Assembly: GCA_964058805.1 (NCBI GenBank)
Contig: CAXKVV010001606.1
Location: 1-31,443, forward strand
Length of the DNA: 31,443 nt
Reading direction: 5' to 3'
Source of the DNA: Schoenoplectus triqueter
Taxonomy: Eukaryota; Streptophyta; Magnoliopsida; Poales; Cyperaceae
Shown: positions 9,618 to 19,299 of the stretch, piece by piece
Position numbering within the stretch: the first letter of the stretch is position 1
Layout: every line of letters begins with the position of its first letter
The notes under the pieces: model-generated
The model's database searches: none
Seen by the model: the letters and a program-made list of their open reading frames with translations, nothing else
Told to the model about the DNA's origin: nothing
Made by a program: the position numbers and the translations under genes

Positions 9618-11633
9618 CTGGAAACAGGAAAAACAATTTAGACGGTCTTAATTATTGCGCAAAGGCCTTACTGGTAAGTTCGATCATTCTGTCAATAATG
9701 TAGTCCAGTTATCAAACAGGATGAGAAACTCTTATTGCATTGCTGAAGTGGCAATCAGAAGAAACTATCAGATTATCAGAATTCCAAGCTGTTAACCATA
9801 TCCCAATTGTATCTCTAGTAAATAGTAATTAATTTCGTAGACCAAATAATTCCTCTTGTCAAGTGATAATGCGAAGTCAATGCAATTGTATTTAATTGTG
9901 TTTGTTAGGGAATTTCGTGGCCATAACTCGCTCGTTGGAGATTAGAATAGTATAGTATTTGCCAGTAAATTAGGATGAGATGCGTTACAGAATTATTGAA
10001 CTGAGTCAATGTTGGCTCCCCGCTTTGATGAACGGACATTATTCTATTCGCATTTAAGATCACGATGCAAATATCCATTTTAAATAAATTTGATGTCAAA
10101 CATTCCTTCGTCATTCCATTAAAAGAACAAAAAATAAAATAAAAAGACGAACTTTTTCAATGTACCTTAATATGCGACATGCAAAACGTAGCACGCATGA
10201 ATAATTTTTGCACTAATAAAAAATATGTTTCAGAGAACCGCTTTCTTAGTATAGATGATATATAGGCCTCATTTCTTATTTCTTTATGAAGTGGTGCAGG
10301 TTAAAATTCCGAAAGATAAATAAAAAATAATATATGTCGGGATTCATAAGAGCCCTATTTTTTTTTTTTTTTAAAAAATGCATTTTAGATTGTGAAAAAA
10401 AGTCATAAATTCATAACTACTATTGACAACGGTTAATGCACGTTTTGAATTTATCCAGTGACCGGTGTGATATTATTGTGAACAATTTGTCTAAACTAAA
10501 ATTGATAATTGTGTATTTGTTCATTACACAATAGGCAAATATGTATTATAAAATAATTAAGAGTACATTATAAAGCATGTGAAAAACTGATGAAAACTAT
10601 AATCTAGAAGATAAGTTCAACAAAAGAGTTATCAGGTCAAATATTTTTGTTTTGAGAAATTTATCTGGCCAAATATTATTTAATTTTTTTGAGGTAAAGA
10701 TATTAATTCATTTTATTCGTGATACTAAAACCTGCCGTGTCTGTAATTCTCTGGAGTTGAACAATTATGACGTCTCCGATCTTCATATATTGAAAATGAA
10801 AATTCTCAATTTTTTTCAGATAAGAATCTTAAATTATTAACCTTTAATTCGACATATATTACGGTTAGTTGGATAAACACTAATCTTTAATACGATTTTC
10901 TTTCCCTCAATTAATTTTGGTGGTTGGTAGTCACATGTTACCAACCTAACAGAAGGCACGCTGTGCTCAGATAAAACCTTTCAACTAATTTTTAGAGTCA
11001 CTTCGTTGCGTTAAACAAAGAAAAAAATGAAATGAATAAAACAAAATAAAATAATATTTTTGGTAGTTTAATCCGATCCAGTTGAACACATGCAAGATTT
11101 TTAATTTGAATTAAAGTATTTCATGGAAGAAAATTAGAATGATTTTGTTAGCTATAGTAACTTTTAGGAAGCGAAGTAGAGGATTTTTAAACGTCACTTT
11201 ACTTTTATAATTGATGAATGAATAGAATTGATATATTTTAGATTAGATTTAAGTCTCAAAACTTTACTTTTATAATCAGAAGAAGAATGAGCTTATGACG
11301 ACAAATCAAGTCACTGCCTTGATTTGGATCAGTCTGATCCATTTTGAATCAGTCCGATCGTATCAAGAGGCCAAAGGGGAGGGAGTGGGTCCGATGCTCA
11401 TTGGACCTAATTCGGTTCAATGAACTGCTATCTCCTTTCATCTTAAATGATGTACGATTATCAAAACATATGAGTAAAATTTCACACGAATCACAATAAG
11501 ATCAGACGGTATTTGTGGTCATTGGACGCTACAGTTAGTCCAAAGACCATCGGAACTCCCCCATCCCGAGGCCAAAGGCTCCCTATGTTTCTCATTTGGT
11601 TGGTCTGAACTTATCATTAGATCGGTCCGATCC
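9618..11633. other. Long gap between phytocyanin pieces, no gene seen
   Basis: AT-rich DNA on the intron side of the phytocyanin 3' exon. I searched both strands for the missing middle of the phytocyanin domain (the Trp-containing segment and the VGD motif) and did not find it. No other gene or element with clear ends was found. Confidence 0.4.
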
Positions 11634-11784
11634 AGATTCACATCTGCTGCCATAATGGTGATGGCAGAGCTCTGCCATTTAGTCAATGGTAGATGGGACC
11701 CACAAAATAAGAGGGGGTGGGGTCCACCTGCCATTGACTCAATGGCAGAACCTTACCATCACCATTACAACAGCAGATGTGAAC
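11634..11784. mobile_element. Fold-back MITE, family copy 1
   Basis: The arms are near-perfect reverse complements: TTCACATCTGCTGCCATAAT at the left against the complement of the right end, TTCACATCTGCTGTTGTAAT. Pairing continues through the ATGGCAGA and GACCCACAAAATAAGAGGGG blocks. A 7-mer, CCGATCC, flanks both sides (11627-11633 and about 11785-11791) and may be a target duplication. A second, more diverged family member is at 22608-22790. Open frames of 61-71 codons across it on both strands result from the palindrome and are not genes. Confidence 0.75.
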
Positions 11785-12780
11785 CCGATCCGACCCACCC
11801 AGCGCCTATGCCTCTCAAGGCCGATTTGAGCTTACATTAGATTGGTCTGATCCTCTTCATGCCCGACAACGCCCCCTCTGAGCTTACATGAGAAGAAGAC
11901 AAGGATTAAATTGAATGTAACTTTTATATCTTTTTCTTGATTTCTTCTATGGATTTTATTATTTGTATCTATGATTCTCTTTTTTTTCATGAGAGAGTTG
12001 ATTTGTTATAGGATTTAGATTTATAAATCTTAAAACTTGATGTTTTAATTATACTCGCTTTGTTATAATTACTTTATTTGTGAATTAGTTTTGTGATTGA
12101 GTTGATTGTGCATGAACTGAATTGATTGATATTTATATTAGTAATTCTTTTTGAATTAGAATCATAAGTAACATAAATTCATAAACTATAAATGATATTG
12201 AACTGCATATGTATTTTAGAGAATTATTTAGTTTTCTGACCAAAATATGATGGTTATTTAACCTCAAAATCGATATCTAATCCTAAATGATGAATCTAAT
12301 CGTGAAGTCTAGAATAATTGAGATTGTTATGAACATTTAGTGTATTAATTGGATGGATTTAATCATGAATAATTAGTTTTTAAATTATTTGAAATTATTA
12401 TAATTTAATGGGCTTTAATTAGAAGTAACGGTGTACTTAATCGTAAAGTTTGTTCTAATTAGAGTATGATGTTAACCCCTAAAGAGGACCTTGATACTAA
12501 ATTAGATGATAATCCTCATAAATTAGCAAAAAATAGAATTAGTACAATTAAAGTTTAAGTGGATGATGATGTCAAAATTCTAAATTTCCTTAATATATAA
12601 GAAACCCCAAATTTAGTTCATATTATTTCTTCAATTTAGAATCTACTTAGTTTAGCAATAATTTCAGATTTTATAGTTTAACTTTTAAAAATTAGCTAAA
12701 TCGATAGTTTAAATCGTCTTTTGAATTTGATATCTAAATATTGTACGATAGATCGTAAACCGTGGCTTCTTTTGTGTGAA
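11785..12780. other. No gene recognised
   Basis: AT-rich sequence without coding signal. Its upstream part (11300-11640 and 11785-11900) has many GGTCCGATCC and GGTCTGATCC words. These are short dispersed direct and inverted repeats of unknown origin. Confidence 0.3.
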
Positions 12781-13252
12781 CTAGCTATATACCCGCGCGT
12801 TGCAGCAGAATTTTTTTATTTAAACATTAAAATATTATAAGATAAAAAAAATTCATATTTATCTAATATTAAATTATAAATTCACCAAATTATAGAGAAA
12901 ACATATAATAAAGACTATATTCAATCTTGGATGAGATTTTTGCACAATATGAGTTAATGATTCATGATTTTTATGGAAAGAAAAGTAAATTATTCTAACA
13001 TATATTATCACCATTAATTCCTTACCAAATATGCACAAAGTTGCTAAATAAAAAACAAAAATTATGGAAATAATAGTATATAAGGGAAAGAAATGGAGAG
13101 AAAGAGAGGATCAATGGACGCGATCACATACGTTCGATCAACCAACAATAAATATTATCCGTCTAATTGAGGGATAAAATGGGTATAATAAAAATTTACA
13201 ATGACAAAAAATGGACCCTCCAATTCTTAGATACTTTATATAATAGTATAGA
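12781..13252 (-). mobile_element. Non-autonomous Helitron (472 bp)
   Basis: On the minus strand the element starts with TCTATACTATTATATAAAG (from 13252, preceded by A) and ends with GCGCGGGTATATAGCTAG (at 12781, followed by T). A TC start, a CTAG end, an A|T insertion site and a GC-rich sequence about 10 bp before the end are the defining Helitron features. The subterminal hairpin (the CTGC...GCGCGGG region) is degenerate. There is no Rep/helicase gene. It lies between the two phytocyanin pieces. Confidence 0.8.
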
Positions 13253-13708
13253 TTAGATCATTGAAATTATCAATTTGAAAATATCACAATAATAATTATT
13301 TAAGCGGCATAAGAAAATTTAATACCTTATTTTTTAGTGATTCTACCGAAAAAAAAACTAGAAATAGCATACATGTATCTTTCAATAAATGAAATCAAAT
13401 CTATACAGAATCAGCCTCCCAGCTATTTGAGCTCGATCTTTCTCTATTGAAATCAGGTTTTAATTACGCAGAAACTACAACACAACACCAGCTATCAAAA
13501 TGGAACCAAAAAAATATTACTTTGCAAATTATCACCGACTAAAGCCGGAATAGAGATGCAATGATGCAAAATAAAAGAAATGTGAAAATCAAATGGATTC
13601 TCACATCATCTCACAATCAACTATTAACTTGATCCAAAACTGAATAATTGTGCTGAGTTCGCCCAATTAGTATATTGATCAGAACACAGCAAGCATTGAC
13701 CCAATGAT
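13253..13708. other. No gene recognised
   Basis: AT-rich DNA between the Helitron and the 40-bp repeat array. No coding signal, and no trace of the missing phytocyanin exon. Confidence 0.35.
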
Positions 13709-13830
13709 GCGTTTCGTAAAAATAAGGAAACGCGCCACTGACAGTGACGCGTTTCGTAAAAATAATGAAACGCGCCACTGGTAGTGGCGCTTTTCAAACA
13801 CGCAGTGAATGCGCCACTGCCAGTGGCGCG
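13709..13830. repeat. Three-copy 40-bp repeat of alternating palindromes
   Basis: Units start at 13709, 13749 and 13789. Each has the form GCGTTTCGTAAAAATAAGGA then AACGCGCCACTGACAGTGAC, and the third is the most diverged. Each contains two interleaved inverted repeats: CGCGTTTC with GAAACGCG around an AT spacer, and GCGCCACTG with CAGTGGCGC around a one- or two-base centre (13811-13829 is perfect). The array can therefore fold as a series of small hairpins. The third unit ends about 80 bp from the truncated end of phytocyanin exon 1. Function unknown. Confidence 0.8.
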
Positions 13831-13907
13831 TTGCTATTTGTATATTTGAAATTTTACGTTTCTCACTCTTATTTTTAATAATATTAATTTAATAAAACTT
13901 ATTATTA

Positions 13908-14036
13908 CTAAAAACTGTTGGTTTTAAGATCCCACGAACCGATCGGTGCACCGACTGTGTAGTTTGCGCCGATTGCCATGTCAGCAAGTGCGGTGATCGC
14001 CACAAGAACGATGAAAGGTTTCAGAAATGGTGCCAT
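13908..14036 (-). pseudogene. Phytocyanin 5' exon: signal peptide and domain start, truncated
   Basis: Starting at ATG 14034-14036, the minus strand encodes 42 aa. A hydrophobic secretory signal peptide (MAPFLKPFIVLVAITALADM, then AIG) is followed by ANYTVGAPIGSWDLKTN, the typical mature N terminus of phytocyanins. Homology stops there, and three codons later the frame ends at TAG with no splice donor. About 20-25 residues that normally follow, including the Trp and VGD motifs, are missing. With the exon at 9270-9617 it makes one broken gene: same strand, right order and complementary parts. A separate truncated paralog is possible. An intact TATA motif lies upstream. Confidence 0.8.
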
Positions 14037-14130
14037 TTTTACCAACAAAGAGGAAGGGGCAGCAGAGAAGATGTACAATGAATGAATGAAGCCCCAATTG
14101 GATGTGTTATTTTTGTGCCACGTTGGTGTG

Positions 14131-14139
14131 CATATATAC
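14131..14139 (-). promoter_or_regulatory. TATA box of the phytocyanin gene
   Basis: GGTATATATG on the minus strand lies about 95 bp upstream of the phytocyanin start codon, a normal plant distance. An ACGT-containing motif (CCAACGTGGCA on the minus strand) lies just downstream of it at about 14116-14126. Confidence 0.5.
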
Positions 14140-14179
14140 CAGATGAATATTGGAGATTGAAAATAACATGCGCATATCA

Positions 14180-15918
14180 TGAACGGAATTGATAAGAAAT
14201 AAAAATTGAATTTTTAATTGTTCTGTGGACATGAGCAGTAATTTATTTTCCTTTATCTTGTTTTTTTTTTTTACATTTTTTTGGGATTAAAGACACGGAG
14301 AGCTGTTAGAAGGTTTAACAAGCAGGGTATGATATGTTCCAACTAAAATACGTGCATTATTGTATAGAAATTTTCCATTTTCTCGTCTCAATTTTTTTTA
14401 TGATATTATAATTGAAGAGCCGGCGGCCAGCTGATTAGATATATATTTTGGATCTGTATTAATTAATAATCATATTTTGTCAAACTCAATGCGTTTCTGC
14501 CATATACTTTTCTAGTTCCATTATTGGAAATTACTTCAAATGAATTGAACTATATATTTGAGAAAATGTTTCTTTCTCCAGCCTCCATTCCCCAAAAAAA
14601 TCCACCACCTATCCCATAAATTTGGAAGTTAATTAACTACCCCTATTTAAAACTTTCTTCATCTAACATTTCTCTCCAAATTTAAATAATTCTCTCTATC
14701 TCTCTCTTAGAACAGATCGAGATATGATTTTTTTATCTCCGATATCTTTTGATAACCTCTATTATGATTTCTCTGAGGATCAATCTCAATATTTTTTCGA
14801 CAATTTCTCGACGATCCGTTCTCTCTGATGATCTATTTTATCTCTTCAAAAAAGATGAAAATATTTTCAAGAAAAAATATATATGATTTCATATGAAAAG
14901 ATAGTTTAGTGCACCACTATTTTCTAAATGATTGATGAATTTCAATCATCTTGTATAATTAAATATATTGATTTGTGTTTTATGATGTAAATATTTATGT
15001 TTCATTTATCTAAATGCAAGAATTTGATATATAAACGTATGATATAAAAAAAATTAAGTACATAATGCATATATCTAAATACTTAAATTAATTATTTAAA
15101 CATCTAATATGTATATCAACACATCTAATGCATATATCTAAATACTTACTTCACTCATCTAAATACCTCAGATATATATCTAAATATCCGAATCATTTAT
15201 CTAAATACTAGAATTAATTATTTAAATACTTGAGTACTTATCTAAATAACTGATTTGATTTCGAAAATAGCACACGTGAACTGAGAACACGCGATGCTTT
15301 TGCTTTTGAAAAGTGTTAGTGCGAGTTAGAATTTTCATTTTTTTTATTTTAAGCAGACTGGTCCACAAAACTTTTATTAAAAAAGAAAAATTAGGCATGG
15401 ATATTTTCTAATAGATTTACTTTGAGAGACTATTAGTCCGATCCTTATATTGTATGCTCAATTCAGGAAATATTCTATAAGCACTTCGACTTCAAAATTA
15501 AGCAAGATGGACCGTCAAGAAAAACTTAAATATAAAATTTGAATTAATAGTATCGACCATATAAATCAACGACCCAACATAAAGTCAAGAGGAAAACATG
15601 GGAACCATACTTTCAGATTAGTGGAGAATTGGAGACATTAAAATGTTGAGCCGTTGAGGTTATTTGGTCAAACTACGTACATCCATTGTAAATAATCATG
15701 CTACATGGGGGAATTAAAAATGAAAGAATCCCAAAGTTCACCCAAGTCTCTTCAGTCTTCCCCACGTCCAATTATGGATAACTACTGGTTATAAAAACTA
15801 GTTAAATATTATCAATAACTAATTAATCTTAAGTGTGATTAATTAGCTAATCAATAACATAGTAGCTTAAAATCATACCAAGTAAAAATAATTTGTACTG
15901 TTCACAACATATATATTT
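14180..15918. other. Intergenic DNA, no gene recognised
   Basis: AT-rich sequence with pyrimidine-rich stretches around 14690-14830. No coding frame of note on either strand. It contains the degenerate ATCTAAATA repeat at 15005-15250. Confidence 0.4.
15005..15250 (+). repeat. Degenerate tandem repeat of ATCTAAATA-type units
   Basis: The word (T)ATCTAAATA followed by 10-16 variable bases recurs about ten times, sometimes as ATTTAAATA or ATCTAATG. The unit length wavers around 20-25 bp. This is a decayed minisatellite with no coding signal. Confidence 0.65.
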
Positions 15919-16287
15919 AGTCTAACTATGGTGCATTGCAAAATACATAGACTTTGTGTGTTTTGCGCTATATTATTAATTTTAAGTCAATAATGACTAG
16001 TCCGAACCTTTAAGTCCAATCTTCATATCAAATTTATTAGTAAATCAAAAATTATATTTTTTAAATTTTTTTACTATTTTCTCAAATGAGAAGAAAATGA
16101 TTTAATCTTAGAATTCTGGTTCATTCAAAAATAATAATTTCTAAACAATATAAATTTTGATTTACTAATAGATTTTAATATAGAAATTAGACTGAATGGT
16201 TCAAATTGATCATTTCCAACTTGAAATTAATAATAAAGCGCAAAACAAACGACTCTCCTGAACTTTGCAAAACATCATAGTGGACTC
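15919..16287. mobile_element. Palindromic MITE (369 bp) with 11-bp target duplication
   Basis: The left arm (AACTATGGTGCATTGCAAA, then TGTTTTGCGCTATATTATTA) matches the complement of the right arm (CACTATGATGTTTTGCAAA, then TGTTTTGCGCTTTATTATTA). Pairing continues inwards through the ATTAGTAAATCAAAA blocks. CATATATATTT flanks it at 15908-15918 and 16288-16298; because it is AT-rich, its significance is moderate. No coding capacity. Confidence 0.75.
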
Positions 16288-17304
16288 CATATATATTTGT
16301 AGGTAATACATATTTATTAATTAACTATCCGTCATTATAAGTTAGTAAGAATGTCATGTTCATTAATTATGATTTAAGGCATGATTGTCTAGGAGTAATT
16401 ATAAGTATGTGATGACGGCACATAACATCAGCCATTAATTTTTTGTAGTCTAAAGGAGTCGATATATATAAATTCAGAAGTTTTTAATAACTCTTTCTCC
16501 GACTCTTCTCTACTTGGGAGTACTTGGGAGTATTTATCAATTAACTATATTTTTTATTAGTATTTTTTGAAATGATAAATTCAAAACTTTTTAACATTTA
16601 GCTAGATATACTAATTATTATTAGTATTTTTTTTTCTATAATGAAAAAAATGGAGGTATTCAAAGATGGACAGACTTGAATAGTAGAAGTTTTCTACTTT
16701 TCTTGACGCATGCATCTGTGCGCTGACAGAATATTCTGACATTTTTTTGAAAATAAAAATAAAAATGAGCCCATCATAACAAATATCAAACGTCCTTAAT
16801 GTTACTTCTAACATGCCCTTATTATAGCTAAAAAATGAGCCACCTACAAGCTACGGTGCATAAAATCCACGTAGAAGTAGTAATAGGAAAATGAAAGAGC
16901 AATATTGGGAAATGAGGACACTGTATCACTCTCTTACACCAACAAGCTTTGGCAGATTTCGTGGACATTTTTTTTCTTTCATTAAAATTGTACATTCCTT
17001 CCTTTTATTTTCTTAATGTAAATTCTAAGGAAACAAAATTGATCCCAACATTTTACAAAACATTATAACTATGATTCAACCCCATACTTGTTAGAATGAT
17101 AAGTTAAACATCAAATTGTAGTGTGCGTGTTATATGTAAATTTGTGTCATTAACCTCCGTTAAATGTTTTTCCACCTTCGTTGCTGGCCTTTAGAAAATA
17201 AAATAAATGATTTTCTAACTTCATATATGATGTAACATGTATCTTACTTAATCCTATATTAAATAATAAATATTTGATGTCCTAAATCATAGTAGGTAAG
17301 TTTT
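16288..17304. other. No gene recognised
   Basis: AT-rich intergenic DNA. A tiny direct repeat, TACTTGGGAG, is at 16512-16531. The open frame at 16611-16814 shows no family features. Confidence 0.35.
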
Positions 17305-17412
17305 ACTGCATTGTGAATAGCGGATATGCCTTTAAAAATTAAGATATTATTTGGTTAGTCAAAAAAAATTAGAATACTGAGAAAACTAAATTTAGTTAAA
17401 AGGGGTTGGTCC

Positions 17413-17834
17413 TAGGGGCGGATCCAGTTCATACCAGGGGGGCAGTTGTCCCCCTGAATTTTAAAAATTAGTGCTTTTCGGTAATTTGTTCCCCTGAAAT
17501 TTTTTTTGCCCTCCTGAATTATCTGATTAATTTTATTGAGGAAAAATATTTAATATCGTGCATAATAAAATAATTATACAAAGATATCAAAATATAAAGT
17601 TTCGTAGACGAAAACTTTCTTCATCAACTTGATTATCAATACTTTGAGCTTTATTTTGTTGTTATTTTTTCATATATAAAATGTTATTATTTTAATAATT
17701 TTTTTATTAGATAAGAATATATATTAAATTATTAATTTTTTATTTAGTACCCGATTAGTTAATGAATTTGAACCCGATAAAAGCTATTACAATCCGATAA
17801 TTGCCCCCTGATCAAAATCCTGCATCCGTCCCTG
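17413..17834. mobile_element. Non-autonomous hAT element (422 bp) inserted in the LINE
   Basis: The left end TAGGGGCGGATCCAG and the complement of the right end, CAGGGACGGATGCAG, are typical plant hAT termini, with a following GGGGGGCA / GGGGGCAA block. The 8-bp flanks GTTGGTCC (17405-17412) and ATTGGTCC (17835-17842) differ at one base. Removing the element with one flank restores continuity of the LINE frame. No transposase. Confidence 0.85.
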
Positions 17835-18400
17835 ATTGGTCCGGTAGTACCAAATGTGTGTTTTATGATTTAGAGAAATCTACATAGCACTTATTTGTCA
17901 CTTGCCCACTGGTAAATCAAATATGACAATGAATTGCACAATATAATAATTTCTACTTTACTGGTACTACTATCCAAGATTTTTGGCAACTTGATTTTAA
18001 TGTACCTCTTAAAAATCAATTCGTTGTAGAGTTAATTAGAGGTACAATATTATGGATTGTATGGTTAGAAAAAAATAAATTATGTTTTTCTGATTATAAG
18101 CTCAAAAGTGTGGCAATACTAAAAAAGCAAATCATCAGCCTAGCTCATCACTGGTGTAATAAAAGTATATTGATATGCTCAAATTATCTCTTTTTTTAGC
18201 ACAAGAGGTGAAAGATCTTTCAATCCAGATTTAGATACTACCAGAGATGGATGTGACGCTGGCGGAGTCTATACAAGTAGAGGAAGATTAAGTGATTTCT
18301 AATCTACTGGAACTGATGCTATGGATTTGATTATTCTTCACATGTGTGAAAACATGATTGATTTTCTTTGAAATCATAGTGGATGTGGACAGATCTCTTA

Positions 18401-18675
18401 AGGTATGTTTGGATGGGCAGCAATAGCAGAATAGTTGCTGTTTTCGGAATAAAAATAGCTACTATTCCGCTATTCCGTGGTAGGGATGAAATAACTGTTG
18501 TTCTTCTCAATTCTCTATTACCATTTCAAACAAACAATATTTCTACCATTCGGAATAACATCACTTTTATACTATCCTCGCGCTAACCGAAAAATCACTA
18601 TTTTTTCACTATCCTCATTTGTTATTCTCAATTCCTTTATTCTTGCGCTATTCTTTGCACCATCCAAACATACCA
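18401..18675. mobile_element. Tourist-like (PIF/Harbinger) MITE (275 bp)
   Basis: The termini GGTATGTTTGGATGG and CCATCCAAACATACC are exact inverted repeats, flanked by TTA on both sides (18398-18400 and 18676-18678), the target of PIF/Harbinger elements. Internal TATTCCG and CGGAATA words give further imperfect pairing. The open frames of 67 and 97 codons across it are not genes. Confidence 0.75.
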
Positions 18676-19022
18676 TTAGTGTCGAGACGAGATTTCTGAC
18701 TACTCTCTTTTGCTTATGTGTTCTGGTTTTCTTTATAATAGTTGTGATAATGTTTTGTATGTGTTTTTGTTATATTTTTATAATTAGATAGGTATGCACA
18801 CTTGTTTAGTTGTGTTGAATTAGATGTTTAGGGAAGAAACACACTATACCTAAAATGGTACTAGTATTTTGATATCTAATTAGTTTTTATTTTGTATCTT
18901 TAGGTGATTTTAATGAAATCGGTGAAGTACGTTCATTTTTCTTAAAAAAAATAGGTAGAGAGCATCTCTTAACGTTAATAATAAAATAAGACTGAATAAA
19001 ATTAATCATGAACATGTGAAAT

Positions 19023-19070
19023 AATAGCTTATACAACAACAACATAGTTTCTAATCTCAAATAAATTGAA
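19023..19070 (-). repeat. Degenerate RTE/SINE-type 3' tail
   Basis: ACAACAACAACATAGTTTCT, then AATCTCAAATAAATTGAATA on the plus strand, is a decayed copy of the common plant 3' end that reads, on the minus strand, ...TTATTTGGGATTAAAGGCTT(TGT)n. A better preserved copy is at 28951-28999. The rest of the element is not visible. Confidence 0.5.
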
Positions 19071-19299
19071 TAGGGTAAAAATAAAATTCAATATAAAAAT
19101 TATAAATATCATAAATCTCAAATATATAAATCGATCATAATAATAGTGATAATGCTAATAATGATGTGATATATCCCAATTTACGGATCCCGCATGCGAT
19201 TATAGCTGTGTACCCGTATCCGCCAAGCTTCCTCAACCCCCTCCGATCGAAAACCCTTGAAAAACCTTTTGTGCCTTTCAGAGAGGCGAGCTTGGAAAG

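Larger units (their letters stand above)
17305..18955 (+). pseudogene. LINE (L1-type) ORF2 3' end remnant with zf-RVT domain
   Basis: The translation around 17308-17412 (ADMPLKIK, then KRGWSGS) joins in frame, across the hAT element and one copy of its target duplication, to 17843-18200 (TKCVFYDLEKST, then HLFVTCPLVNQI, LWIVWLEKNK and ISLAHHWCNK). This is the zinc-binding domain found at the C terminus of plant L1 reverse transcriptases: W..PLK, C..C and HLF..C patterns, then the W..W helix. Several in-frame stops make it dead. A 3' UTR-like stretch runs on past a second insertion (18401-18675) and ends near an A tract at about 18944-18951. The upstream ORF2 is absent or unrecognisable. Confidence 0.75.

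Noticed and set aside
11519..11840. Open frames on both strands around 11.5-11.8 kb
   Set aside because: They run through the palindromic MITE and have no family features.
13709..13830. Possible CRISPR-like array
   Set aside because: The repeats are directly adjacent without unique spacers, and the context is a plant nuclear genome.
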